A model generated the notes under the pieces. It saw nothing but the letters and a program-made list of their open reading frames with translations. It did not search any database and had not been told where the DNA came from. The translations under genes and the position numbers were made by a program. Shown here piece after piece: positions 44,207-53,098 of a DNA stretch of 64,000 nucleotides (position 1 is the first letter of the stretch; each line of letters opens with the position of its first letter). The DNA lies in NCBI GenBank assembly GCA_964616405.1, contig CAZTRE010000002.1, positions 1-64,000 on the forward strand. The letters run 5' to 3'. Source of the DNA: JAEDES01 sp964616405. GTDB lineage: Bacteria; Bacillota_I; Bacilli_A; RF39; UBA660.

Positions 44207-44611
44207 ATGTATCTAAAAATTAGAAATAAAAAAGTTAAATTAATAGAAGCAAATACATTTTGGGAAAGACTGAAAGGATTGAAATTTGTACTCGGTCCAC
44301 TACAATATGGAGTTAGATTCCCACATAAAAAATCAAGTAATACCAATTTTCTTTTTGAAAATGTTGATGTTATTTTAACTGATGAAAATGAAAAAATTTT
44401 GTATTTAATAAATAATATAGGTACTGAAAAGAAAATTAGAAGACGAAAGCATGTTAATAATACATATTTTGTTCCGGTTGGAACAGTTGAATATTTAACT
44501 GTCGGTGATACCTTAAATGTTATCGTTGAAGAAGATGATGAAGCAAGGCGAAAGGAATTAGAAGAAAAAAGAAAAAATAGATTTGGCTTTTTAAAGAAAA
44601 AAGAAAAATAG
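44207..44611 (+). CDS. DUF192-family protein
   Basis: The 134-residue protein resembles DUF192: an opening strand MYLKIRNKKVKLIEANTFWERLKGLKF, the middle NVDVILTDENEKILYLI, and the closing NTYFVPVGTVEYLTVGDTLNVI. In DUF192 the corresponding segments read ERxxGLMF and PAGTAxxLGIxxGD. The central loop is more basic than usual. Function of the family is unknown. I start it at the ATG at 44207, preceded by AAGTGGTGA and an extended -10 box; the longer upstream frame begins before the promoter. A Lys/Glu-rich tail ends the protein. Confidence 0.75.
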   Translation: MYLKIRNKKVKLIEANTFWERLKGLKFVLGPLQYGVRFPHKKSSNTNFLFENVDVILTDENEKILYLINNIGTEKKIRRRKHVNNTYFVPVGTVEYLTVGDTLNVIVEEDDEARRKELEEKRKNRFGFLKKKEK

Positions 44612-44628
44612 GATTAACTCCTATTTTT
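44604..44628. terminator. Bidirectional terminator between DUF192 and HPt-receiver genes
   Basis: AAAAATAGGA/TCCTATTTTT with a five-base loop and flanking A and T tracts serves both convergent genes. Confidence 0.88.
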
Positions 44629-45414
44629 TTATGATAGTTCTTTATACATTATAGTTTTTTCTACTACTCTTTTTACATCTTGATCATTAAATGGTTTTTC
44701 TAACATATCAACAATTGGATATTGATAAGCTTTTTCAATTGTTTCTTTGGTGGAATCTCCAGTTATAATTGATACCGGTATTTTGGCAAACAAATTATTA
44801 GCTTGCATATATTCTAATACTTTAAAGCCATTTACTACAGGCATATTTAAATCTAATAACATCGCTACAATTGATTGATTGTCTTTGTTAGAGATTAAGA
44901 TATTAATTGCTTCTTGTCCGTCTTTAGCCATACCAATCTCATATTGATCACTAAAGATTCTTTTAGTGAAATTTCTAATAATATTGGAATCATCTACAAC
45001 TAAGATAGTCTTTTTTGTATATGCAGGAGGAGTTTCAGTTATTAATACAGGCCCTTCATCGCTCATATATTCTTTAATAATTGCTGATGCTTTATTAGCC
45101 TCGGTTATAAGAGTATTACTGTTTTCTGTTACATAATAGATATCTCCAGCTTTACTTTTTAACTCGTGATTATAAGCTATTTCAGCTAGAGTTTTAAAGC
45201 CAAAATATTGAGCGTCACTTTTTAAAGAATGGGCATAAATTGCATAATTTGGCATATCTTTAGCCGCTAAATAAGTTTGTAATTTATTTAGTTTATTTTC
45301 GATACTAACAACAAATTCTCCTACCGTATCATTGTAGGTTTCTATATTACCAAATAGTTCTAAACTTGTTTGTAAGTCAACACCTTTTTCCGTTAAAAAT
45401 TCTGGACTTTTCAT
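44629..45414 (-). CDS. HPt-receiver fusion protein
   Basis: The 261-residue protein joins an N-terminal histidine phosphotransfer domain (1-118) with the acceptor His62 in YAHSLKSDAQYFG to a receiver domain (136-260) with DD at 141-142, acceptor Asp188 in AMLLDLNMPVVNG and the Lys in MLEKPF. No output domain or kinase is present, and no partner is adjacent. HPt and receiver in one chain suggest a phosphorelay shuttle. The ATG at 45414 follows GAGGTGA; a GTG nine bases upstream overlaps that site. Its partners must be elsewhere; the two-component kinase at 19 kb is a plain HisKA type with its own regulator. Confidence 0.88.
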   Translation of the reverse strand: MKSPEFLTEKGVDLQTSLELFGNIETYNDTVGEFVVSIENKLNKLQTYLAAKDMPNYAIYAHSLKSDAQYFGFKTLAEIAYNHELKSKAGDIYYVTENSNTLITEANKASAIIKEYMSDEGPVLITETPPAYTKKTILVVDDSNIIRNFTKRIFSDQYEIGMAKDGQEAINILISNKDNQSIVAMLLDLNMPVVNGFKVLEYMQANNLFAKIPVSIITGDSTKETIEKAYQYPIVDMLEKPFNDQDVKRVVEKTIMYKELS

Positions 45415-45478
45415 AGTCTTCACCTCGTACTTTACCTTCTAACCTAATTATAGCATATATTTAAAAATATAAAGAAAA

Positions 45479-45498
45479 AATCTTAAATTTTTAAGATT
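45479..45498 (-). terminator. Terminator of the putative methyltransferase gene
   Basis: AATCTTAAA/TTTAAGATT, with a short loop, is followed by Ts on the minus strand. It covers the stop at 45491. Confidence 0.75.
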
Positions 45499-46192
45499 CT
45501 TTACGTTTATTATAAATAACCGGATAGGGATTGCCATATTTTTCAAGGGACGATACCTCTAATGTTCCCATAGCTGTTCCTCTCATGCCTCGCTCGGCAA
45601 CATATTTAGCGACTCCAATCCACTCTTCATCTGTTTCTATATAACCATAGCCAGGACGTTCGCCACCTTCACATAGTGCAACCATAAAGTCAATTTCATT
45701 TTTACACGCAGACTCTATAATATCTAATGTGGCATTGCATGGCATAAAACCAATAATCATTTTGGCATCTGGAATTTGTGTATTTTTATTAAAACATTGT
45801 CTTTTTACAACAAGATTATTAGGACTTTGTGGGGGAATGATTGCGCGTGGGTCATAAATTGTAATCTTGCCAGTTTTTTGTTTTAAAGCAATTAATTTAG
45901 AAAGCGAAGGAACTATTCCGCCGGCTACTTCCACAATATTTTTCTCTAAGCCAAATTTTTCTTCTAATAGTTTTACAAAACCTAAATACATATTTTTATC
46001 GTCTCCTAACAAATTGAGTTCTGTTAAAACTTGACGGACAATGTCATATATATAAAAGCCATCATTATGTTCCAATGAGTAAATAGCATTACTTCTAATG
46101 AAATCACTTTCTAATTTTGTATAATCTTGTTTATGGGCCTCTAAAAATTTATTAACCCGATGTTGATACTCTTCTTCTATTATTGTTGACAT
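45491..46192 (-). CDS. Putative Rossmann-fold methyltransferase-like protein
   Basis: The 233-residue protein shows a Rossmann-like series: IVEVAGGIVPSLSKLIALK as the ligand-binding loop, then GKITIYDPRAI with an acidic residue at the strand end, and MIIGFMPCNATLDIIESACKNEIDFMVALCEGG. This fits a class I SAM-binding fold, but I cannot name the substrate. The N-terminal 80 residues are helical. The ATG at 46192 follows AAAGGAT; an ATG nine bases earlier is within that site. It is monocistronic, with unrelated genes on both sides. Confidence 0.5.
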   Translation of the reverse strand: MSTIIEEEYQHRVNKFLEAHKQDYTKLESDFIRSNAIYSLEHNDGFYIYDIVRQVLTELNLLGDDKNMYLGFVKLLEEKFGLEKNIVEVAGGIVPSLSKLIALKQKTGKITIYDPRAIIPPQSPNNLVVKRQCFNKNTQIPDAKMIIGFMPCNATLDIIESACKNEIDFMVALCEGGERPGYGYIETDEEWIGVAKYVAERGMRGTAMGTLEVSSLEKYGNPYPVIYNKRKES

Positions 46193-46323
46193 ATATAACA
46201 TCCTTTCTTTAAGAGTACTTATTATTTATTAATTGTAATCAAAGCATTCATTTTCAGATTAAATCATTTTTACTACGTTAACTTAAACAAACTAATTTTA
46301 TCTATTATAAATTTTCTTTAATA

Positions 46324-47595
46324 TTAATCTTTGTAGTCAAAATAGAAGTCTAGTATACGAACTTGATCTCCTTCTTCGGCTCCTAGTTCTTGTAATTTAT
46401 CATCTATTCCCATGCGGCGAAGTTTCTTACTGAAACGATAAACTGCTTCTTCACTTGTAAATTTAGTCATTTTGAAAATTCTCTCTACTTCTTTTCCTTC
46501 AATAACCCAAACATCATCTTCTTTAGTAATGGTGAATGGTTCTTCTTTCTTGAATTTATATAGAACATGACTTTCAATTTGACTTTCATCATATAGAGGG
46601 TTAGATGGAATTTCATCTAGTAAATCAGCTAACTTATTAATTACCTTATCTAATCCTTGGTTTGTCGCAGCTGATACTTCATATATTTCTACATTAACCT
46701 TTTTCTTGAATTCTTCTAAGTTTTCTTTTGAACCTGGTATATCCATTTTATTAGCAATAATGATTTGTGGCTTATCTAGTAATTTTTCATTAAAATCTTT
46801 AAGTTCTTTATTAATTAGTAGATAGTCTTCATAGGGATCACGCATCTCACTGCCACTCATATCTATTACATGAGCAATTACTCTGGTTCTTTCAATATGG
46901 CGTAAGAATTTATCTCCTAGGCCTTCGCCAAGTGATGCTCCCTCAATTAAACCCGGCAAATCAGCTACAACGTAACTTCTATTGTCACTAGCACGAACTA
47001 CACCTAAGTTTGGAGTTAACGTTGTGAAATGGTAAGCAGCAATTTTTGGTTTTGATCTAGAGATCATTGAAATAATAGTGCTTTTACCTACACTTGGTAA
47101 GCCTACTAATCCAACATCAGCTAGCATCTTAACTTCCACTTTTAAAGTTTTCTTTTCGCCCTCTTCACCTTTTTCAGAATAATCTGGTGCAGTATTGGTT
47201 TGTGTCTTGAAAGCCGTATTTCCACGACCACCACGGCCACCTTTAGCAATTATTTCTTGTTGGTCTTTTTTTGATAAATCGGCAATTATTAAACCAGTAT
47301 CTAAGTCTGTTACGACCGTTCCTTGGGGAACTTTAACAATTAATGGCTCAGCGCCTTTTCCATGTTGATTTTTACCTCGACCATTTTCTCCTTTTTGACC
47401 TTTTAGAGTCTTTTGATAGCGCAAATCTAATAAAGTGTGGAGACCTTCGTCTACTTTAAAGATGATGTCGCCTCCGTGGCCACCATTTCCTCCGTATGGG
47501 CCACCCATTTCAATATATTTTTCACGACGGAATGCGGTACATCCGTCTCCACCATTACCAGCTTCTACTTTAATTTCTACCTCATCTACAAACAT
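46324..47595 (-). CDS. obg: GTPase Obg (CgtA)
   Basis: Obg is the essential GTPase of late 50S assembly and stress control. The 423-residue protein has the Gly-rich Obg fold (about 1-158; GGDGCTAFRREKYIEMGGP), the G domain with G1 GLPSVGKST, G3 DLPG and G4 ANKMD (about 159-330), and the C-terminal OCT domain that Gram-positive Obg carries. The length is typical. In Bacillus it follows rpmA and spo0B; here a zinc-ribbon membrane protein takes that position. GGAGGC precedes the ATG. Confidence 0.97.
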   Translation of the reverse strand: MFVDEVEIKVEAGNGGDGCTAFRREKYIEMGGPYGGNGGHGGDIIFKVDEGLHTLLDLRYQKTLKGQKGENGRGKNQHGKGAEPLIVKVPQGTVVTDLDTGLIIADLSKKDQQEIIAKGGRGGRGNTAFKTQTNTAPDYSEKGEEGEKKTLKVEVKMLADVGLVGLPSVGKSTIISMISRSKPKIAAYHFTTLTPNLGVVRASDNRSYVVADLPGLIEGASLGEGLGDKFLRHIERTRVIAHVIDMSGSEMRDPYEDYLLINKELKDFNEKLLDKPQIIIANKMDIPGSKENLEEFKKKVNVEIYEVSAATNQGLDKVINKLADLLDEIPSNPLYDESQIESHVLYKFKKEEPFTITKEDDVWVIEGKEVERIFKMTKFTSEEAVYRFSKKLRRMGIDDKLQELGAEEGDQVRILDFYFDYKD

Positions 47596-47655
47596 AAGAG
47601 ATGCCTCCTTTTGAAGTTATTATATTGTATCAAATGAATAATACTTTGTCTATTA

Positions 47656-48396
47656 TTATCCTATATATAGTCCTTCTGTTGCGGTAATTTTGTCACTATA
47701 ACTTGTATCTATATTTCCATATAATGTTTCGATACTATCATAACCCCATAAAGTTTCGTTTCCTACACGTATAAGGCCGCCAAAAACATTGCCGCTATCA
47801 GTCGTAAGTGTTTTATTTTTATAAGATGGATCATTATATTCTACAGCCGTATAAACATTATAAACATTTGTATCATCACTATATTGTAATTCGAATACAT
47901 CATATAATTTTGTTTCTCCATCTTCTATAGATAAATAGATACCCAAATGCTTGTTTCCAATAAAATTAACAAATACAGGATGTTGCCATTCTTTTATTTT
48001 GGCTAAACTTTTTTTAGCTAACTTTTCTTGATCTTCTGTGGAAATATCTTTTAAAGAAAATTTAGGCTTATCATCTTCAAAAATGTCATCTGATTTCTCA
48101 TCTAGTTGATGAAAAAAGTCAAAATCAGGTTTATCGATTTTAGAAAAGCTATGGTTAATACTTATAACAATTGCCACTATGGCAGCAACAATAACAACAA
48201 ATATTATTGATGAGGTTATAATAACTGTTTTAGCAACTGATGCCGCTTTATTAATTAAATGATATCCATTAGCTGCATTTTTGTCTTCTTCAATTAAGAA
48301 TGATGTATTACAATAAGCACATTTTACTTTCTTTTCACCTTCAGTAAATTCTAAATTAGCTCCACATTTTGGACAAGTTTTTTCAATTAATTTCAT
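47656..48396 (-). CDS. Zinc-ribbon single-pass membrane protein
   Basis: The 246-residue protein begins with a rubredoxin-like zinc ribbon, CPKCGANLEF and CAYCNTSF (residues 8-33), followed by one membrane helix (about 57-83) and a 160-residue C-terminal domain that would be extracytoplasmic. The ribbon at the N-terminus would be cytoplasmic. I do not recognise the C-terminal domain (HLGIYLSIEDGETKLYDVFEL and LWGYDSIETLYG). Proteins of this plan are common and uncharacterised in Bacillota. It lies between rpmA and obg but has its own ribosome site and is probably a separate unit. Confidence 0.75.
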   Translation of the reverse strand: MKLIEKTCPKCGANLEFTEGEKKVKCAYCNTSFLIEEDKNAANGYHLINKAASVAKTVIITSSIIFVVIVAAIVAIVISINHSFSKIDKPDFDFFHQLDEKSDDIFEDDKPKFSLKDISTEDQEKLAKKSLAKIKEWQHPVFVNFIGNKHLGIYLSIEDGETKLYDVFELQYSDDTNVYNVYTAVEYNDPSYKNKTLTTDSGNVFGGLIRVGNETLWGYDSIETLYGNIDTSYSDKITATEGLYIG

Positions 48397-48482
48397 GTTA
48401 TACCTCCAATTTATATTTTTAGTTAAATTAAGTATATCATATGTGTACTATTTTTTACTATTTTATTTTAAATAAATAAAAA

Positions 48483-48500
48483 GAGTGACAATCGTCACTC
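48483..48500 (-). terminator. Terminator of the rplU-prp-rpmA operon
   Basis: GAGTGAC/GTCACTC with an AATC loop is followed by Ts on the minus strand. It lies directly after rpmA. Confidence 0.9.
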
Positions 48501-48511
48501 ATCATTTTATA

Positions 48512-48802
48512 TTACTCTGCTACTGGATAAACTGAAGCTTGTTTCTTATTTCTTCCTAAGTGTTCAAACTTAACAATTCCATCAACTGTAGAATATAGAG
48601 TATCATCATTTCCACGACGAACGTTAGTTCCTGGGAAAATCTTAGTTCCACGTTGACGATATATAATAGAACCAGCTGTTATGAATTCGCCATCAGCTGC
48701 TTTAGCTCCAAGTCTACGTCCTGCAGAATCACGACCATTAGATGTTGATCCTTGCCCTTTATGGTGAGCAAATAATTGAATATCTAATAATAAAAATTCC
48801 AT
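48512..48802 (-). CDS. rpmA: 50S ribosomal protein L27, with Prp-cleaved leader
   Basis: L27 sits at the peptidyl-transferase centre. The 96-residue precursor begins MEFLLLDIQLFA, then HHKGQGSTSNGRDSAGRRLG, the conserved L27 start. The 12-residue extension ending FA is the signature of Firmicutes L27 that must be removed by the Prp protease, whose gene is directly upstream. Without cleavage the N-terminus would block the catalytic centre. The rest of the protein is standard (IIYRQRGTKIFPG). Confidence 0.97.
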   Translation of the reverse strand: MEFLLLDIQLFAHHKGQGSTSNGRDSAGRRLGAKAADGEFITAGSIIYRQRGTKIFPGTNVRRGNDDTLYSTVDGIVKFEHLGRNKKQASVYPVAE

Positions 48803-48813
48803 AATTCTCCTCC

Positions 48814-49116
48814 TTATTTTACTTCAATGTTTGTTGGATACCCTTTTTCCAACTCTTTCAAAAGATTAACCATGTTGCCAAGTAACTTTTGAGTTACATC
48901 ACTTGAATCAATGTTATTAATTATAAGTCCTTCTTTGGTAACTTGGTAACTTAGACTATCCTTATTTAATGTTAAAATTCCGTTAATTGTCGTTGTTGCA
49001 ATACTGCTAGCAGCACTGCAAACAATATCTTTTCCATAATCATCATACATTGCATGACCGAGTATGGAAATTTTAACAATTTTAGAATCTTTTGTTTCTA
49101 TTCTTACTTTAATCAT
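48814..49116 (-). CDS. prp: Ribosomal-processing cysteine protease Prp
   Basis: Prp removes the N-terminal extension from L27. The 100-residue protein has the family motif SILGHAMYDDYGKDIVCSAAS, giving the catalytic pair His21 and Cys33. It lies between rplU and rpmA (two and eleven bases apart), the standard place for it. The presence of a cleavable L27 leader in the next gene confirms that the pair is functional. Confidence 0.95.
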   Translation of the reverse strand: MIKVRIETKDSKIVKISILGHAMYDDYGKDIVCSAASSIATTTINGILTLNKDSLSYQVTKEGLIINNIDSSDVTQKLLGNMVNLLKELEKGYPTNIEVK

Positions 49117-49118
49117 AA

Positions 49119-49421
49119 TTAACCATTAATTTTAGTAATTTTGATTTTTGTATAAGGTTGTCTATGTCCTTGAGTTTTACGATTAGCTCTGTCTTTACTT
49201 TTGTATTTGTAAACTCTTATTTTCTTTTGTTTACCGTTTTTTAGCACTTCACCTTCAACAGTAACGTTAGTAAGATAAGGACTACCTACTTTACTATCAA
49301 GCATTAATACTTGATCGAAGCTAACTTTATCACCAGCTACTGCATCTAACTTTTCAACGAAAATTTCAGAACCTTCAGTAACATAGTATTGCTTTCCACC
49401 AACTTTAACTACAGCGTTCAT
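49119..49421 (-). CDS. rplU: 50S ribosomal protein L21
   Basis: L21 binds 23S rRNA in the large subunit. The 100-residue protein starts MNAVVKVGGKQYYVTEGSEIFVEKL and ends with KSKDRANRKTQGHRQPYTKIKITKI, matching the family from end to end. It is first in rplU-prp-rpmA, after a leader of about 95 nt and a strong promoter. AAGGAGGT precedes the ATG. Confidence 0.97.
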   Translation of the reverse strand: MNAVVKVGGKQYYVTEGSEIFVEKLDAVAGDKVSFDQVLMLDSKVGSPYLTNVTVEGEVLKNGKQKKIRVYKYKSKDRANRKTQGHRQPYTKIKITKING

Positions 49422-49553
49422 TAAATATACCTCCTTTTTTTAACTTAAGACTCGCTCTTGAGGCACGTTATACACGTTTTTACCTCTTCAATGCGGTTTG
49501 AGCATGAGGCGTCAAACAGATAGATTATAGCATACATAAGCATGGCTTGTCAA
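49422..49553 (-). promoter_or_regulatory. Promoter and L21-type leader of rplU
   Basis: On the minus strand -35 TTGACA (49548-49553), 18 bp, then TATAAT (49524-49529). The leader of about 95 nt carries a central GAGG that can pair either with an upstream CCTC or with a downstream CCTC, so alternative folds are possible. This position matches the L21 leader known upstream of rplU in Bacilli, which is thought to mediate autoregulation; identity to that family was not verified. Confidence 0.7.
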
Positions 49554-49588
49554 ATTTTTTCTCTTAGTGATAACCACAAGCTTACTAT

Positions 49589-49846
49589 CTAATTTCGTTT
49601 TGACTCCCAAATCTTACGAATTAGTCTTAATGATAATGTCGATAATGTAAAACCAATGACAGGAACCAGTGAACTTAAGAAAACATTATCATAATTTCTT
49701 ACTAAATATGAATAAATTATAACAACAATATAAGTAAGGATCATTATACATATTCTTCTAGTCCAAGATGTTTCCCAGGCTTTATCAGTTTCAACTTTTT
49801 TATTTCTTTTTTCGATTGCTTCAACTCTTTTTTCTAAGTTATTCAT
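49589..49846 (-). CDS. Small membrane protein with coiled-coil start and two helices
   Basis: The 85-residue protein starts with a charged coil (MNNLEKRVEAIEKRNKKVETDKAWETSWTRR), followed by two membrane helices (about 33-51 and 58-75). This wording (a KAWETSW motif before the first helix) occurs in a widespread family of small bacterial membrane proteins of unknown function. The ATG at 49846 is nine bases inside an in-frame GTG, which overlaps the likely ribosome site GGAAGTGA. It is oriented like its neighbours and seems to be a single-gene unit. Confidence 0.7.
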   Translation of the reverse strand: MNNLEKRVEAIEKRNKKVETDKAWETSWTRRICIMILTYIVVIIYSYLVRNYDNVFLSSLVPVIGFTLSTLSLRLIRKIWESKRN

Positions 49847-50019
49847 ACATCTCACTTCCCTTTTCTATAGGAAATATAACATCATTTTTAGAGGTTGTCA
49901 ATTTATTATATGACATAGTAATTTAATGTAATTTTAGAGTACTATTATTTTTATATTAATAAAAGAAGTCATATTCAATACAACTTCTTTCTATTCTTAA
50001 AATACTATATTTTAGTAAT

Positions 50020-52002
50020 TTATTTTTTAGCAAATTGAGTAGCTTTGGATGATGCAATACTTGTTTTAATACTTGCTACTTCTTCATCATTTAGAGTGGC
50101 ACCCTTTAAGATACTATAAGTTAGAGAAGAATTAGAATCTTCATCTTGAGCTATGGTACTTAAATTTCTCTTAACTCTGTTTTTAGAAATTGTTACGCCA
50201 CCAATATCATAAGTTCTCTCTGATTTAGAAAAGTTGGCTAACCTATTAAGAGTGCTTGTATTATCCGTCGGTGTATCACATAAATTGATATCTTCTGGTA
50301 GATTATATAAAGCAGCATTATAAATATAATCTGGAATAAGGCTTTCTGGCATATAAAACTTAGGTGTTGTTAAAACATCAGTTAGCTCATCGGTTGATGA
50401 TACAGGAACATTTAATTCCTTTAACATTCGTAAACGTTCAAACTTATCACGTTGATTTAATAATTCAATTTTTTCTTCTAAGTTTTTCTCATAACCCAAT
50501 TCAAGTAAAGTATCGATTGCTTCCGTTAAATCAGAGGCGTTTAAGAAGGATACATCCATGCCAGTTTTTTGTGATGACATTAATTTGTAATCTTTTAATG
50601 TCTTCATATTATCTTGGAATGTTTGATGTGGTGTGGTTAAAACTTTCTCAGATGTTGTAAAATAATATGGATTAATTTTATCATTTTCAATTGTTTGAAT
50701 GTTCTTCATTAAATTTTGACATTCTGGTGAACTATGATCAAATAAATTTAAATTATTTGTCAATAATCCTTTAGTTATTATTCCCCTTGCTGTTAAGGAA
50801 TTATAAGCTTCTATTATTTCTGGATCACTAATTTTAATAATGTTTAGCGTAAGAGCTGGATCAGTTATATTTCCCTTAGTTAATTGTTGTATCATAGAAT
50901 CAACATCTTCTAATGAATGATGTGCTATTGCTTCTATATCATTTTGACTAGGAAATATACCATAAGTTGCAAATAAACTTAGGTAAGCATTCAAACTATC
51001 AGACATCATTTCCTCATACTCTTTTTGTTTAGCATCATATAAAGGTTTATTGTGATTATAGATTATTCTTAACACATTTCTTCTAATGTTGACATCAGGA
51101 ATTGTAGAAAGTTCCTCAGGTGCTTTCACTATTCTTTCAGTGTGACGAGCAGCATCAAGCATATCACTTTCTAACATACTATAATTTCTTTGTAGTCGAT
51201 CTAGTTTATGTTGTTTATTTTCTTCTCGATTAACTAGATTAGCATAATAAATTCTAAGGGGATCAAGTTCAGGACTAAATGCTTGAAAATAGTCTCTACC
51301 TATTGCTTCATTCGCCATATTTAATGCGGTTGACTCACCTTCATCAGAAAACTTAAATTCTTTAATAGCTAACGTGCTTAGAAATGCTTCAACAGCAGTA
51401 TCAACCAACTTTCTACTATTTGATTTTTGCGTTTTAACCGCATCATTTAGGAGCGCAATATAATTAATCGCACGGCAACGTGGAATTGAAGATTGATCCC
51501 TACAGTTTTTGTCTTCAACCGACTCTACTTCATCGCGAATAAATTTAATAAGTGTAGAAAGTTCTTTTGGTGAACACCCAAGTGCATTGGCAAAAGAAAT
51601 CATACATTCTGTATTACTATAATTACTAGATAATGCACATTGTAGTTTATTATATCTGGTACCATTGTCAAGGTTGTGCAAAATCTTATCTAGGCTATCA
51701 AATGAAAGTATTTTTAGAATATAATCACATAATTTCATGAATTCATCATCGCTTATATTTTTCAAAAAAGTTTTTGTTTGTTGAAGTGTATTATATATGT
51801 CTTCAATTGGCATCGAGTCGTTTGTAACAGCAATCATTGCCGTTGCAAGTTCTACTCTATCAATCTGACTAATACTCTCAAAAGTATCAAGACTATTATT
51901 TTCAAAGAATGTTTTTAAAAACTCATACTTGTCATTTTTGATTGCTTGTTGTTTAGTAATCTCTGATTGAGCGTCTTTGATTTTAGTTAATAATGCTTCC
52001 AT
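50020..52002 (-). CDS. Large uncharacterised helical protein, 660 residues
   Basis: No known domain is evident. The protein is almost entirely helical and soluble, rich in Leu, Asn and Asp, without membrane helices. Repeated blocks of the form LxxLGYEKNLEEKIELLNQRD (about 495-515) and RGIITKGLLTNNLNLF suggest a helical-repeat solenoid. The C-terminus contains YDIGGVTISKNRVKRNLS followed by LTYSILKGATLNDEE. It begins one base after the gene at 52004 stops and has no ribosome site of its own other than a weak GGGGAT, so the two are translated together. Function unknown. Confidence 0.7.
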   Translation of the reverse strand: MEALLTKIKDAQSEITKQQAIKNDKYEFLKTFFENNSLDTFESISQIDRVELATAMIAVTNDSMPIEDIYNTLQQTKTFLKNISDDEFMKLCDYILKILSFDSLDKILHNLDNGTRYNKLQCALSSNYSNTECMISFANALGCSPKELSTLIKFIRDEVESVEDKNCRDQSSIPRCRAINYIALLNDAVKTQKSNSRKLVDTAVEAFLSTLAIKEFKFSDEGESTALNMANEAIGRDYFQAFSPELDPLRIYYANLVNREENKQHKLDRLQRNYSMLESDMLDAARHTERIVKAPEELSTIPDVNIRRNVLRIIYNHNKPLYDAKQKEYEEMMSDSLNAYLSLFATYGIFPSQNDIEAIAHHSLEDVDSMIQQLTKGNITDPALTLNIIKISDPEIIEAYNSLTARGIITKGLLTNNLNLFDHSSPECQNLMKNIQTIENDKINPYYFTTSEKVLTTPHQTFQDNMKTLKDYKLMSSQKTGMDVSFLNASDLTEAIDTLLELGYEKNLEEKIELLNQRDKFERLRMLKELNVPVSSTDELTDVLTTPKFYMPESLIPDYIYNAALYNLPEDINLCDTPTDNTSTLNRLANFSKSERTYDIGGVTISKNRVKRNLSTIAQDEDSNSSLTYSILKGATLNDEEVASIKTSIASSKATQFAKK

Positions 52003-52003
52003 C

Positions 52004-52990
52004 CTAATTATCCCCTTTCTTTGTATAGACTGCTGGTTTAGTGGTTTGTGGGTTTAATTTGTTAAAAAGTTCTTGTTCATATGATTTATGTAATGCTAAA
52101 AATTTAGGATTTGTAGCATTTTCTTTTAATTTTGACTCAACCTCACTATAAGCTTGAGAGTGCTCACTTAGAATATTTCTGTAAGCATTATTACTTGGGT
52201 TTTTAGCACATGCGCCAATTACAGCATAAGTATCATCATTTAAACGCATAAATGTCACATGACCATTCATTGTAAATTCTCTTACCTCACTTAACGAAAA
52301 CTCATTTAAATATCTTTCATTCTTAAATGTTCCGTCTTTAATTGAAGTTAAAAGTTTAGCAATGGCTTGTGTTTGTTCTGGATTCATTTCGGCAATGTCA
52401 TCAAAAATACGAATCTTACCGTCAGTAGTTGGAACAAAGATTAAATTATTCTCAGTTACTGATTTGATTTCTTTTTCCTTAGCACTGATTTCTTCAGCGA
52501 TTTTTTCAAATTTTGCCATATAGCAATGTATTTCAGTATAAAGTTCTTCTTTATCACTAGGACTTAAATCTGGTTCAGTCGCAATAAAGGTACGAACATC
52601 TTTACATTCTCTCAATAATTCAGCTTGAAGACGACGAAGTGTTCTTTCGTATTGGTAATCGCTTCTTGGTGGCAAAAGTGCCTCTAAATTTTGTTCTAAT
52701 TGTTCAACTGGTAAATCCTTAATCATAGAATAATAATACTCTACAGTTTCCTCAAAATCAGGATCAAAATCATCAACGGTACTTGAAGTATTTTCACCTT
52801 GCTTAGTTGCAGAAGTTGCTGTTGCAACAAATGTCTTAGTAGAAGCGCCTCGTTTCTTAAGTCTTAATAAATCATCAACTTTTATAGACATTTTCCGATA
52901 ACAAGCATTATTTGCTGTAATTACTTCTAATAGCTTGTCTTCACTCGCATTATCTATATCGTCGATTGTAATAATTTCATATTTTCCCAT
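52004..52990 (-). CDS. Uncharacterised protein with a weak RelE-like C-terminal region
   Basis: The 328-residue protein has a helical N-terminus (about 1-190, with an EKIAEEISAKEKEIKS coil) and a C-terminal segment (about 190-310) that reads like a RelE/HigB fold: LLTSIKDGTFKNERYL, SEVREFTMNGHVTFMRLNDD, TYAVIGACAKNPSNN and a closing helix. This likeness is by pattern only. No antitoxin is next to it. A strong promoter lies upstream, GAGGGGC precedes the ATG, and the 660-residue gene follows after one base. Confidence 0.6.
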   Translation of the reverse strand: MGKYEIITIDDIDNASEDKLLEVITANNACYRKMSIKVDDLLRLKKRGASTKTFVATATSATKQGENTSSTVDDFDPDFEETVEYYYSMIKDLPVEQLEQNLEALLPPRSDYQYERTLRRLQAELLRECKDVRTFIATEPDLSPSDKEELYTEIHCYMAKFEKIAEEISAKEKEIKSVTENNLIFVPTTDGKIRIFDDIAEMNPEQTQAIAKLLTSIKDGTFKNERYLNEFSLSEVREFTMNGHVTFMRLNDDTYAVIGACAKNPSNNAYRNILSEHSQAYSEVESKLKENATNPKFLALHKSYEQELFNKLNPQTTKPAVYTKKGDN

Positions 52991-53020
52991 AAATGCCCCT
53001 CTTTCTCTAGTGCGGCTTAT

Positions 53021-53049
53021 ATTATATCATATTTTTATATATTTGACAA
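53021..53049 (-). promoter_or_regulatory. Promoter of the two large uncharacterised genes
   Basis: On the minus strand -35 TTGTCA (53044-53049), a 17-bp spacer and -10 TATAAT (53021-53026), about 30 bases before the ATG at 52990. Confidence 0.85.
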
Positions 53050-53076
53050 GAATTTACAATAAAATATTGGTTGGTT

Positions 53077-53098
53077 AAAAAAACCAGATTAACTGGCT
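53077..53098 (-). terminator. Terminator of the sigma factor operon
   Basis: AACCAG/CTGGCT (one G-U pair) around a five-base loop is followed by seven Ts on the minus strand. It separates the sigma operon from the next two genes. Confidence 0.75.
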
